DNA of 64,000 bases. It comes from Clostridium sp. MCC353. Lineage in GTDB: Bacteria > Bacillota > Clostridia > Lachnospirales > Lachnospiraceae. The stretch covers positions 62,001-126,000 of the forward strand of contig NZ_WQPN01000127.1 of assembly GCF_018785315.1 (NCBI RefSeq), read 5' to 3'. Both the position numbers and the translations under genes were made by a program. Shown piece after piece: positions 23,585-32,255 of the stretch. Numbering within the stretch: position 1 is the stretch's first letter; every line of letters starts with the position of its first letter. Under the pieces are notes generated by a model, which saw only the letters and a list, made by a program, of their open reading frames with translations, was not told the origin of the DNA and did no database searches.

Positions 23585-23618
23585 ATCCGGACTCATTCTT
23601 GGGTTCGGATTTCTTTTT
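23585..23618 (+). terminator. Terminator of tRNA-Ala
   Basis: ATCCGGACTC and GGGTTCGGAT form a 10-bp stem with two G-T wobbles around a 6-base loop, followed by TTCTTTTT. The half-site GGGTNCGGATT recurs twice in the next 60 bp, perhaps remains of duplicated terminators. Confidence 0.7.
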
Positions 23619-23830
23619 ATCTGTTCTATTCAAAAATTTGGGTCCGGATTCTTTTGCAAGGGTGCGGATTTTGCATTATCAGCCCCATGTTCATCTGCTT
23701 ATCAGAATTTTCCTGAACTTTTATTTTTTCAGTCTGTCCTGGGTTCCTGGATGAAATACGGCAATTTTTCTGGACAGGTGTTCCTGTGCTTTCATTCCTA
23801 TATTTGGAATACCCGTCCTTAAAAAATAAA

Positions 23831-23859
23831 TGGTCAGATGGATTTCCCTATGATATAAT
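23831..23859 (+). promoter_or_regulatory. Promoter of the DUF1576 gene
   Basis: TATAAT at 23854-23859 with TGGTCA at 23831-23836, 17 bp apart. The expected transcript begins near 23866, leaving a leader of about 105 nt that contains a terminator. Confidence 0.5.
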
Positions 23860-23865
23860 TGTCTC

Positions 23866-23946
23866 ATGTGTAAAACACCTGGAACGGGAATGAGGTTATG
23901 ACAGGTGGATGCCGACATACCTTTTACCGGGTCTGCCGGTATTTTT
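23866..23946 (+). promoter_or_regulatory. Possible attenuator/riboswitch-like leader before DUF1576 gene
   Basis: CACCTG (23876-23881) and CAGGTG (23902-23907) close a 20-base loop containing GAACGGGAATGAGG. Downstream TACCGG-GTCTG-CCGGTA (23925-23941) with a T run forms an intrinsic terminator 26 bp before the ATG. A first paired domain followed by a terminator directly before a transporter-like gene is the arrangement of transcriptional riboswitches. I could not match it to a known class. Confidence 0.4.
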
Positions 23947-23972
23947 ATTATATTTTATTTAAGGAGAGCTTT

Positions 23973-25274
23973 ATGTTAAGGATTGTTGAACGTATCAGAC
24001 ATACAGGCCAGCCGTATACGAATAAGCAGAAGTTTATGGTGCTTGGCTTGCTCCCCACATTTTTTATGATTGCCGGGCTGTTTTTGCAGCCGCCGGCCAG
24101 TATAGTGGAAGGGATTATTACGATAATCAGGGAGCCGGATTTCCTGATTACGGATTACATTGCGATCGGCGGAGTCGGGGCCGCCCTGATCAATGCCAGT
24201 CTTTTGACTTATATGTGCATTGGTATTGTCTATTTTTTAGGAATGGAGATGGATGGGCATACCATTACTTCCAGTTTCCTGATGTTCGGTTTCTCTCTGT
24301 TTGGAAAAAATATTCTGAATATCTGGACCATTTTGCTGGGCATCTGGGTATATTCCAAATACCACAAAACGTCTGTTACCCGTTATATTTATATCGGTTT
24401 TTATGGAACCAGTTTGTCACCCATCATTACGCAGGTGATGCAGATTTGGGACCTGCCGGTGAGCGTAAGGCTGCTTCTCAGTTTATTTGTAGGGGTCAGC
24501 ATCGGATTTCTGCTTCCGCCCTTATCCACTCATGTGTATTATACCCATAAGGGATATTCGCTTTATAATGTGGGGTTTTCTTCCGGTATCATTGCTACGG
24601 TGATCATTTCCCTGTTTAAATCATTCGGTATTAAGACGGAGAGCCGGTTGATATGGGCGACAGGATATAATGAGCTGTTTATCGTTCTGCTGACCATCTT
24701 TTTTATGGGGCTGATTATTGCGGCAGTGGCCTCATCACCCCATGTATTTGAACGATACCGCCATATTTTATCCACCTATGGATTGGGCGGAACCGATTAT
24801 GTGAAAAGCGAGGGGCTGGCCCCGGTTCTCATGAATATGGGAATTAACGGTTTATTTGCAACCGCTTTTGTCGCTATGATCGGAGGGGATTTGAATGGGC
24901 CGACCCTTGGCGGAATCTTTACAATCGTCGGTTTCAGCGCCACGGGCAAACATCTGCGCAATATTGTGCCCATCATGATGGGCGTATGGCTGGCCAGTTT
25001 TTTAAAGACCTGGAACATTACGGATCCGTCTCCTATGCTGGCTCTGCTGTTTTCCACCACGCTGGCGCCCATTGCAGGAGAGTTCGGAGTGTTTGCCGGC
25101 CTTCTGGCGGGATTCCTGCACTCTTCCATGGCGCTCAATGTGGGGAGCGTGTATGCGGGCATGAATTTGTATAACAACGGTTTTGCCGGAGGTATCCTGG
25201 CGGCGTTTATGGTTCCGGTGATTTTATCCATCCGGGACAGAAAGGCCCGGGCGAAAGGAAATATTTCGCTGTAA
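23973..25274 (+). CDS. DUF1576 multi-span membrane protein
   Basis: A 433-residue integral membrane protein with about 11-12 hydrophobic segments. It looks like two similar halves, with GGVGAALINASLLTYMCIGI in the first and a matching PVLMNMGINGLFATAFVAMI in the second. This internal repeat is typical of DUF1576 proteins, which look like transporters of unknown substrate. ATG 23973 is chosen because AAGGAG stands 9 bases upstream; the longer frame from 23898 would run through the leader terminator. A strong terminator follows. It probably stands alone, controlled by its leader. Confidence 0.8.
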   Translation: MLRIVERIRHTGQPYTNKQKFMVLGLLPTFFMIAGLFLQPPASIVEGIITIIREPDFLITDYIAIGGVGAALINASLLTYMCIGIVYFLGMEMDGHTITSSFLMFGFSLFGKNILNIWTILLGIWVYSKYHKTSVTRYIYIGFYGTSLSPIITQVMQIWDLPVSVRLLLSLFVGVSIGFLLPPLSTHVYYTHKGYSLYNVGFSSGIIATVIISLFKSFGIKTESRLIWATGYNELFIVLLTIFFMGLIIAAVASSPHVFERYRHILSTYGLGGTDYVKSEGLAPVLMNMGINGLFATAFVAMIGGDLNGPTLGGIFTIVGFSATGKHLRNIVPIMMGVWLASFLKTWNITDPSPMLALLFSTTLAPIAGEFGVFAGLLAGFLHSSMALNVGSVYAGMNLYNNGFAGGILAAFMVPVILSIRDRKARAKGNISL

Positions 25275-25291
25275 ACATGTGCTTATATGAG

Positions 25292-25332
25292 AATCCCCTG
25301 AGCCGGTTTTTTGACCGGTTTGGGGGATTTTT
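25292..25332 (+). terminator. Terminator after the DUF1576 gene
   Basis: AATCCCC pairs with GGGGATT, and GAGCCGGT pairs with ACCGGTTT inside it, forming a long stem around TTTTTG, followed by TTTT. Confidence 0.8.
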
Positions 25333-25420
25333 AACGTGAAAAATTAGTCAAGCAGGATAACGGTTGCACCTTTTCCATTTCTTTATTATAATCCTTATTA
25401 GTGAAGAGGAGGGCTTGTAT

Positions 25421-26839
25421 ATGGCAATTAAATATGATCTGATTATTATTGGCGCGGGGCCGGGCGGATATACGGCGGCGCTTAAAGCGGCTGGATTCGG
25501 CATGAAAGTCGCTGTGATAGAAAAGGAAAAACTGGGCGGGGTATGTTTAAACCGCGGCTGTATTCCTACAAAAGCTTTGCTCCATGCCTCCAGCATTTTT
25601 TCCATGCTCCAAAGGTGCGATGATTTTGGGGTTTCGACGGATTTCATCTCTTTTGACTTTGGCAAGATACAGGATTATAAAAAGAGGGCGGTGAAGAAAT
25701 ACCGGGATGAGATACACAGCCTGTTTGAGAAAAACCACATCGACCTGATAACAGGAACCGCGACAATCAGAAGAAATAAGACGGTTGAAGTCAGAAGTGT
25801 GGATGGAAAAGACTATTATGAAGCAGATTATATCATTATAGCGACGGGCGCCAAGCCGTCCAGCATTCCGGTTCCGGGGGCTGATCTGCCGGGAATTTTA
25901 AACAGTGACCGTCTGCTGGCCGCATCCAACTGGAATTTTGACCGCCTGACCATTATTGGCGGGGGCGTAATCGGTGTGGAGTTTGCAACCATTTTTAACT
26001 CGTTGTGCTCTAAGGTGACGATTATCGAAAAAGGAAGCCATCTGCTGGGGCCGATGGATGAAGTTGTGGCAAAGGAACTGGAAAAGGAGCTGCGGGAAAA
26101 GGGGATCACCATCTACTGCGACGCCACAGTGACCGGAATTACGGAAGAAGAGGGGCTGGTCTGTCATATACGTCATGAAGGCCGGGAGCTGAACATAAAA
26201 TCGGGCCAGATCCTGATGTCCGTCGGCAGGAAACCGTGTATGGACGAACTGTTCGGAGCGGATGTGGAGTTTGAAATGAAAGACGGGAAGCTGGCGGTGG
26301 ATTCGGAATTTATGACCAGCGAACCGGGAATTTACGCCATTGGGGATGTGATTGCGTCCATCCAGCTGGCCCATGTGGCAGCGGCACAGGGAACCTATGT
26401 GGTGGAAAAGATTGCGGGAAGGCCCCACGGAATCCGTTTGTCCGTAGTGCCAAACGGTATGTTCGCCCGGCTGCCCATTGTTCCCAACTGTATTTATACG
26501 GACCCGGAAATCGCTACGGTTGGAATTACGGAGGAGACCGCAAAGGAATTAGGGATGAAGGTGCGGTGTGGAAAATATTCCATGGATGGAAATGGGAAGT
26601 CGATCATAAGCAGAGAAGAGAACGGATTTATCCGCCTCGTGTTTGAAGCCTATTCCAATAATATCGTAGGCGCTCAGATCGTATGCCCGAGGGCCACGGA
26701 TATGATTGGAGAGATGGCTACGGCCATTGCTAACGGCCTGACGGCGCAGCAGCTTTCCATGGCCATGCGGGCTCACCCGACTTACAGTGAGGGAATCGCG
26801 GCGGCCATTGAGGATGCGATGAGAGAAGGAGATGAATGA
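25421..26839 (+). CDS. lpdA: Dihydrolipoyl dehydrogenase
   Basis: A 472-residue flavoprotein disulfide reductase. It has an N-terminal FAD site GAGPGG (11-16), redox-active Cys42 and Cys47 in GGVCLNRGCIPTK, a second dinucleotide site TIIGGGVIGVEFA (~180), the FAD-closing motif YAIGDV (~300) and the C-terminal catalytic AHPTYSEG (His-Glu pair, ~447). It reoxidises lipoyl groups on 2-oxoacid dehydrogenase or glycine cleavage proteins with NAD. No E1, E2 or lipoyl carrier gene is nearby, so its partner is elsewhere. ATG 25421 follows GAAGAGGAGGG. It overlaps the next gene by ATGA, so the two are translated together. Confidence 0.9.
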   Translation: MAIKYDLIIIGAGPGGYTAALKAAGFGMKVAVIEKEKLGGVCLNRGCIPTKALLHASSIFSMLQRCDDFGVSTDFISFDFGKIQDYKKRAVKKYRDEIHSLFEKNHIDLITGTATIRRNKTVEVRSVDGKDYYEADYIIIATGAKPSSIPVPGADLPGILNSDRLLAASNWNFDRLTIIGGGVIGVEFATIFNSLCSKVTIIEKGSHLLGPMDEVVAKELEKELREKGITIYCDATVTGITEEEGLVCHIRHEGRELNIKSGQILMSVGRKPCMDELFGADVEFEMKDGKLAVDSEFMTSEPGIYAIGDVIASIQLAHVAAAQGTYVVEKIAGRPHGIRLSVVPNGMFARLPIVPNCIYTDPEIATVGITEETAKELGMKVRCGKYSMDGNGKSIISREENGFIRLVFEAYSNNIVGAQIVCPRATDMIGEMATAIANGLTAQQLSMAMRAHPTYSEGIAAAIEDAMREGDE

Positions 26840-27822
26840 GTTTGAAAATAGCGGCATTTAACTGCAGAAAAGACGAACTTGAATTTTTTGAGCTGTTTGG
26901 CAGAAAATATGGAGTGGAGATTGTCACCTGTCCATACAGCCCGGCCGGAGCCAATTTGGAACTGGCAGAGGGGTGCCAGGCGGTGAGCGTGATTACGGTG
27001 CCGATTGACGGGGAAACCGTTGAGAAGTTTCACGAAAAAGGGATTCAAGTCATTTCCACCAGAACCGTTGGATTTGAGCACATTGACTGCAGGCGGGCAT
27101 CGGAATTGGGGATTGTGGTTTCCAATGTGGGATATTCCGCCCATACGGTGGCTGAATATGCGGTGATGAGCATTTTGATGGCAGTTCGGAAGATGAAGGC
27201 GATTATGACCAGGTATATTGGACAGGATTACGGTCTCGAAGGAATCAGGGGCAGGGAGCTTTGCTCCATGACGGTGGGCGTGATCGGAACCGGACGGATC
27301 GGTGAGACCGTAATCCGCAATTTAAGCGGGTTTGGATGTCGGATTCTGGCCTATGACCTTTATCAGAAGGAAAGCGTGAAGCAGTATGCTTCCTATGTTA
27401 CGCTGGAAGAGTTATGGAAACAGTGCGATGTGATCACCCTTCACACTCCGGCCACGGAGGAAACCCATCATTTGATCAGGAAAGAAACCATTGGTAAGAT
27501 GAAGGACGGAGTGGTGATTGTCAATACGGCCAGAGGAGTCCTGATCCGGACGCCGGATTTGATTGAGGCGCTGGAATCGGGAAAGGTGGGGGCCGCTGCT
27601 CTCGATGTCATTGAAAATGAGGGAAAGATCTATTATAAAGATCATAAATATAAGCCCACGGGGCATCATGAAATGGCTGTGCTGAACGCGATGCCCAATG
27701 TTCTTATGACGCCTCATACCGCATTTTTTACGGATAAGGCGGTTGGGGATATGGTGGAACTGTCCATCAAGAGCTGTGTGGATACAATAAATGGCGGGGA
27801 GAATCCCTGGAGGGTAAATTAA
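26836..27822 (+). CDS. D-2-hydroxyacid dehydrogenase (D-lactate dehydrogenase type)
   Basis: A 328-residue NAD-dependent D-isomer dehydrogenase. The Rossmann motif GVIGTGRIGE lies at ~150-160, the catalytic Arg is in NTARGVLI (~233), the catalytic Glu is ~20-30 residues later, and the His is in TPHTAFFT (~296). The phrase STRTVGFEHIDCRRASELGI is typical of the LdhA/VanH branch, which reduces pyruvate or similar oxoacids. It overlaps lpdA by 4 bp and its stop directly precedes the ATG of the next gene. Substrate is inferred from family only. Confidence 0.9.
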   Translation: MSLKIAAFNCRKDELEFFELFGRKYGVEIVTCPYSPAGANLELAEGCQAVSVITVPIDGETVEKFHEKGIQVISTRTVGFEHIDCRRASELGIVVSNVGYSAHTVAEYAVMSILMAVRKMKAIMTRYIGQDYGLEGIRGRELCSMTVGVIGTGRIGETVIRNLSGFGCRILAYDLYQKESVKQYASYVTLEELWKQCDVITLHTPATEETHHLIRKETIGKMKDGVVIVNTARGVLIRTPDLIEALESGKVGAAALDVIENEGKIYYKDHKYKPTGHHEMAVLNAMPNVLMTPHTAFFTDKAVGDMVELSIKSCVDTINGGENPWRVN

Positions 27823-29610
27823 ATGGAAGTAACGAAACGGATTGAATGTTTGAGAGCGCTTATGTCGGAACGGGGGATTGATGCGTACCTGATTCCCACG
27901 TCTGATTTTCACGAATCCGAATATGTGGGCGGCTATTTTAAATGCCGTGAATATATGACGGGATTTACCGGTTCTGCCGGAACGGCGGTGATAACCGGCA
28001 GTGAAGCCCATTTATGGACAGACGGCCGGTATTTTGTACAGGCGGCCAGGGAACTGGAAGGCAGCGGTGTTATTTTGGAAAAAATGGGGCAGCCGGGAGT
28101 TCCTTCTGTGGAAGAGTATTTGCAGCAGGTTATGCCTCAAAACGGGGTGTTGGGATTTGACGGAAGGGTTATCAACTGCAGCCTGGGAGAAAGTCTTGGG
28201 GACGCATTGGAAGAGAAGAACGTGAGATTTTCATTTGAAGAGGATCTGGTGGGGATGATCTGGAAGGACCGCCCCCAACTCAGCGCCCAGCCGGTCTGGA
28301 TACTGGAGGAAGCTTATGCCGGCATGCCGGCTTCCCATAAGCTGGCCAAACTTCGTGAGGAGATGAAAAAGGCCAGGGCGGATCTGCACATTCTGACCAC
28401 CCTGGATGATATCGTATGGCTTCTCAATATCAGGGGAAATGATGTGCCCTGCAATCCGGTGGTTTTATCCTATGCCGCTGTTTCGGCGGATGAAATGATA
28501 TTGTTCATCCAGGAACAGGTATTAAATCATGAGGTCCGGACCTATCTGTCGGGTCTGGGTGTGTCGGTGAAGCCGTATGAGGATGTGTACGAGTTTGTGA
28601 AATCATGCCGGAACAAAGCGGTCCTTCTGGAAAAAGGAAAGGCTAATTTCGCTGTCTGCAGTTTGCTGGATTCCTCCAACAAGATCATCGACAGCATGAA
28701 TCCAACGGTTATGGCAAAAGCGGTAAAGAATCCGGTAGAAGTGGAAAATATGAAGAGAGCGCATATCAAAGACGGCGCTGCCATGGTCAAATTCATCTGC
28801 TGGCTGAAGAAAAACATCGGAAAAATCCCTATGGATGAAGTGAGCGTATCGGATTATCTGGAAACATTGAGAAAGGACCAGGGATGTCTGGATCTGAGCT
28901 TCTCCACCATATCCGCTTATGGTGCCAATGCGGCTATGTGCCATTATCATGCGGAGAAGGAAACCTGCGCGGTTTTGGAACCCAGGGGGCTTTATCTGGT
29001 GGATTCAGGCGGACAGTATTATGAGGGAACGACGGATATTACCAGGACGGTTGCCCTGGGGCCGGTGAGTGAGGAAGAACGGAAACATTTTACCCTGGTT
29101 GCCATGAGCATGCTGCGGCTGGGAGATGTGAAATTCATGTATGGATGCAGAGGGCTGAACCTGGACTATGTGGCTCGGGAGCCCCTTTGGAGAGAAGGGC
29201 TGAACTTCGACCACGGCACGGGCCATGGCATCGGATATCTGCTCAATGTCCATGAGCGCCCCAACGGAATCCGCTGGAAAATGGTGCCGGAGCGCCAGGA
29301 CAGCTGCGTGATCGAGCCGGGAATGATCTGCTCGGACGAACCGGGCATCTATATAGAAGGGAGCCACGGAATCCGGACGGAAAACCTGATCCTCTGTGTG
29401 GAAGATGAGGAAAATGCATTCGGAAAGTTCCTGAAATTCCAGTATTTAACTTATGTGCCCATTGATCTGGATATAATCGATAAGAATTTGATGGATAAAC
29501 GGGATATTGAGCTGTTGAATGAATACCACAAGGCTGTTTATGAAAAAATCTCTCCTTATTTGACTGAGGAAGAGGCAGAATGGCTGAAGGTGAATACGAG
29601 AGCGATATAG
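27823..29610 (+). CDS. Xaa-Pro aminopeptidase (M24B, long three-domain form)
   Basis: A 595-residue aminopeptidase P of the long type with two creatinase-like N-terminal domains (~1-300) and the C-terminal pita-bread metallopeptidase. Metal ligands are readable: Asp residues in LVDSGGQYYEGTTDITRTV, His in DHGTGHGIGYLLNVHE, and Glu in SDEPGIYIE and GIRTENLI. It removes N-terminal residues before proline, in the cytosol. The ATG follows the previous stop with no gap, so it is the third gene of the lpdA operon. A strong terminator ends the operon. Confidence 0.93.
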   Translation: MEVTKRIECLRALMSERGIDAYLIPTSDFHESEYVGGYFKCREYMTGFTGSAGTAVITGSEAHLWTDGRYFVQAARELEGSGVILEKMGQPGVPSVEEYLQQVMPQNGVLGFDGRVINCSLGESLGDALEEKNVRFSFEEDLVGMIWKDRPQLSAQPVWILEEAYAGMPASHKLAKLREEMKKARADLHILTTLDDIVWLLNIRGNDVPCNPVVLSYAAVSADEMILFIQEQVLNHEVRTYLSGLGVSVKPYEDVYEFVKSCRNKAVLLEKGKANFAVCSLLDSSNKIIDSMNPTVMAKAVKNPVEVENMKRAHIKDGAAMVKFICWLKKNIGKIPMDEVSVSDYLETLRKDQGCLDLSFSTISAYGANAAMCHYHAEKETCAVLEPRGLYLVDSGGQYYEGTTDITRTVALGPVSEEERKHFTLVAMSMLRLGDVKFMYGCRGLNLDYVAREPLWREGLNFDHGTGHGIGYLLNVHERPNGIRWKMVPERQDSCVIEPGMICSDEPGIYIEGSHGIRTENLILCVEDEENAFGKFLKFQYLTYVPIDLDIIDKNLMDKRDIELLNEYHKAVYEKISPYLTEEEAEWLKVNTRAI

Positions 29611-29623
29611 GGGAGTGTGGGAA

Positions 29624-29652
29624 ACAGGGCTGCTGTGCAGCCCTGTTTTTTT
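29624..29652 (+). terminator. Terminator of the lpdA operon
   Basis: CAGGGCTGC (29625-29633) and GCAGCCCTG (29637-29645) form a perfect 9-bp GC-rich stem with a 3-base loop, followed by TTTTTTT. Confidence 0.95.
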
Positions 29653-29659
29653 GGGCGGC

Positions 29660-29785
29660 AAGGGCCGGGGGAGATTTGCGGTAGGGCTGGGGAAGATTTG
29701 TAGCAGGGCCGTGGAAGATTTGCGGCAAGGGCCGGGAAAGATTTGCAGCAGGGCTTGGGAAGATTTGCGAAAGAGCCGGAAATCG
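29660..29785. repeat. Minisatellite, about five units of 22-26 bp
   Basis: The core GGGAAGATTTGCGGCAGGGC recurs about five times with small changes (GAGATTTGCGGTAGGGC, GAAGATTTGTAGCAGGGC, GAAGATTTGCGGCAAGGGC and so on). It lies directly after the operon terminator in a gene-free gap. It is not coding on either strand. Confidence 0.8.
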
Positions 29786-29898
29786 GGTGGCAGCAGGAAC
29801 CGTTGGAGAAATATGATCCAACAGGCTTAAAAGCGGACACCCGGACAGCGTCCCCGTCTGATAAGCCTCTGCCTGGATCGATATTTTGTTAAATATTA

Positions 29899-30492
29899 TT
29901 AAGGTTCAAGATAAGGAAGATCAACCAGGGTGTAATCGTGTTCTACATAGGGCAGGAACCGTTCCAAAAGATCCCTGGTTTTCACACGGATGCTGGAAGT
30001 ATTGATACAGGGATGGCAGCCGATATATTCATGATTTTCTACCACATCTTTATCGATCAACAGCCGGACTCTTTTATTTTTATCGTTCATCAGGCCCAGT
30101 ACGCTGACGGAGCCGGGGGTGATGTCCAGAAATTCTTTCATGTATTCAGGCGCTGCAAAAGACAGGCGGGAACAGCCGATCTGTTTGGTAATAACCGCGG
30201 TTTTGAATTTTTTACTGCCGGGGATCATGAGCAGATAAAAGTCTGTTTTCTGGGCATTGCAGAGAAACAGGTTTTTGCAGATTTCAATATCCAGCAGTTT
30301 GTCCACATCATGACAGTCTTCAATGGTCGCGGTGGGAGAATGATCCAGCCGTTGGTATGTAATATTAAGCTGATCCAGCAGATCATAGGTGCGTATTTCT
30401 TTTAAAAGCCGTCCGTCCGTATTGACAGGTCTTCCGGTATATAAAACAGGATCCAGGTAAAAAGTATCCTGTAAAGGTTCAGCAGCGCTCAT
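29899..30492 (-). CDS. YbaK/ProX-type prolyl-tRNA deacylase-like protein (PrdX family)
   Basis: A 197-residue protein of the YbaK/prolyl-tRNA synthetase-associated domain family. Supporting segments are LDHSPTATIEDCHDVD (~48-63), KNLFLCNAQKTDFYLLMIPG (~75-93) and the family signature GCHPCINTSSIRVKT (~158-172). Such free-standing domains hydrolyse Ala-tRNA(Pro) or related mischarged tRNAs in trans; the PrdX branch is common in Clostridia. AGGAGG lies 6-7 bases before ATG 30492. It faces away from the RlmD gene and has no operon partner. Confidence 0.85.
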   Translation of the reverse strand: MSAAEPLQDTFYLDPVLYTGRPVNTDGRLLKEIRTYDLLDQLNITYQRLDHSPTATIEDCHDVDKLLDIEICKNLFLCNAQKTDFYLLMIPGSKKFKTAVITKQIGCSRLSFAAPEYMKEFLDITPGSVSVLGLMNDKNKRVRLLIDKDVVENHEYIGCHPCINTSSIRVKTRDLLERFLPYVEHDYTLVDLPYLEP

Positions 30493-31024
30493 GATGGCAC
30501 CTCCTAAATGTATTTTAGGATTTATTATACAGAATTAGGAGGAAAATGCAAGTGGTTTATCAGGATGGAGAATCTGTTGTGGGAGGACAGGAAGCGGGAG
30601 AATTGTGGGAGGCTGAGGATAGATAGGGATTATACATTTTAAAAGCACAAATAAGATTAAAAAAAGTTTAAGAATCGCAACAGTTCAGACCTGTCCGAAC
30701 TGTTACTGAAAATCGATTAAAAAGGTATGTTTAATATGGAAAAGATTGCGCTTGACTGAGGAATCGATTATAATTATCAGATTGAAAGTAACAGACAGAC
30801 GCTGTTTATATAAGTAATTATGGTGATGCGAATCATTTAAGTGTAACAGGTCAGACGGCAGGGAAATGAATAAAGAAAGCAGCGTTAAGCCTGCTCGTAA
30901 GCAGCTTCCCTTATAAGTTTTTACGCCGGATGGATAACCGAAGTTTCCTGACTGGCTTTTTCGGTCAAGAAAATCAGCCGTCTGAACAGTTACTTTTATA
31001 TTTAGGATAACAGGAGAAGATATC
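30493..31024. other. Intergenic region with inverted repeats
   Basis: About 530 bp without a gene. It holds a hairpin AACAGTTC/GAACTGTT at 30679-30704 and a 17-bp inverted repeat (two mismatches) at 30843-30859 and 30977-30993, with smaller hairpins between (for example around 30890-30912). The remaining AT-rich sequence shows nothing recognisable. Confidence 0.5.
30843..30993. repeat. 151-bp element bounded by inverted repeats
   Basis: GTAACAGGTCAGACGGC (30843-30859) and GCCGTCTGAACAGTTAC (30977-30993) are inverted with two mismatches. The inside can form AAGC..GCTT-type stems and ends with ACCGAA/TTCGGT. It may be a small miniature transposable element or a structured leader of the RlmD gene that starts 31 bp later. 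Confidence 0.5.
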
Positions 31025-32179
31025 ATGGATGAGAAGAAGAAAAAAAGTAAGTGTCCGGTGTTTAAGCAGTGCGGAGGATGTCAGTATCTGGACATGCCTT
31101 ATGAAAAACAGCTGGCGTTAAAACAGGAAATGCTGGAAAAACTGCTGAAAAAACACTGCAAAGTAAATAAAATTATTGGGATGAAAAATCCGTATTTTTA
31201 TAGAAATAAAGTCCACGCCGTGTTCGGACATGCAAAAGGAAATGCGGTTTCCGGCATTTACAAAGAAGGAACGCATATTCTTGTTCCGGTGGAAAAATGC
31301 TGGATTGAGGATGAAAAGGCGGATGAGATCATCGGTACGATCCGTGGAATGCTGAAATCATTTAAAATCAAAACTTATGATGAGGACAGCGGTTACGGCC
31401 TTCTGCGTCATGTTTTGGTGAAACGGGGCTTTGCCACAGGGGAAATCATGGTGGTGCTGGTTACCGCATCCCCCATTTTCCCGTCCAAGAACAACTTTGT
31501 AAAGGCGCTCAGGACAAAGCATCCTGAAATTACCACGATTATCCAGAATGTAAATGACAGAAATACCAGCATGGTGCTGGGAGACAAGGAAAAGACGCTG
31601 TTTGGCAAAGGATATATTGAGGACGTGCTCTGCGGCTGCCGTTTCCGAATCTCTTCGAAGTCATTTTACCAGGTCAATCCGGTTCAGACGGAGGTGCTTT
31701 ATAAAAAGGCCATTGAACTGGCCGGGCTGACCGGCAGGGAACGGGTGATCGACGCCTACTGCGGGATCGGTACAATTGGAATCATAGCCAGCCAAAAAGC
31801 CGGACAGGTGATCGGAGTGGAGTTAAACAAGGACGCGGTTAAGGATGCGGTCGAAAATGCGAAATGCAACGGCATAAAAAATATCCAGTTTTACTGCAAT
31901 GATGCTGGAAAATTCATGGTGAATATGGCGGAGCAGGGAGAAAAAGCGGATGTCGTGTTCATGGACCCGCCGAGAAGCGGCAGTACGGAGGAGTTTATTG
32001 ATTCTCTGGCTAAAATGGGACCGGAGAAGGTAGTCTATGTATCCTGCGGACCGGAGACGCTTGAGAGGGATTTGAGGTTTTTTGAGAAGAAGGGGTTTAA
32101 GGCGAAGGAGGCGTGGGGGGTGGATTTATTCCCGATGACTTCTAGCTGCGAAGTTTGTTGTCTTTTAGAGAAAAAGTAA
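31025..32179 (+). CDS. 23S rRNA uracil-C5 methyltransferase, RlmD/RumA type
   Basis: A 384-residue SAM-dependent RNA methyltransferase of the TrmA/RlmD family. The iron-sulfur cysteines are seen in KCPVFKQCGGC (Cys 10, 16 and 19), with the fourth in KCWIED (~95). The SAM site is DAYCGIGTIGI (~240). DPPRSG (~318) and the catalytic Cys in YVSCGPETLERDL (~341) complete it. It is shorter than the ~450-residue type because the N-terminal TRAM domain is missing, as in many Clostridia. The exact target uridine cannot be assigned. ATG 31025 follows AGGAGAAG. Confidence 0.92.
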   Translation: MDEKKKKSKCPVFKQCGGCQYLDMPYEKQLALKQEMLEKLLKKHCKVNKIIGMKNPYFYRNKVHAVFGHAKGNAVSGIYKEGTHILVPVEKCWIEDEKADEIIGTIRGMLKSFKIKTYDEDSGYGLLRHVLVKRGFATGEIMVVLVTASPIFPSKNNFVKALRTKHPEITTIIQNVNDRNTSMVLGDKEKTLFGKGYIEDVLCGCRFRISSKSFYQVNPVQTEVLYKKAIELAGLTGRERVIDAYCGIGTIGIIASQKAGQVIGVELNKDAVKDAVENAKCNGIKNIQFYCNDAGKFMVNMAEQGEKADVVFMDPPRSGSTEEFIDSLAKMGPEKVVYVSCGPETLERDLRFFEKKGFKAKEAWGVDLFPMTSSCEVCCLLEKK

Positions 32180-32255
32180 ACAATTGTATTTTAAATTTGG
32201 CTTTTTTGTTATAGGCGCATAGTAGAAAAGATATTAATAATACAGAGGAATGAAT

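Noticed and set aside
29660-29785. CRISPR array
   Set aside because: Units are contiguous and imperfect, without unique spacers; no cas genes are present in the window.
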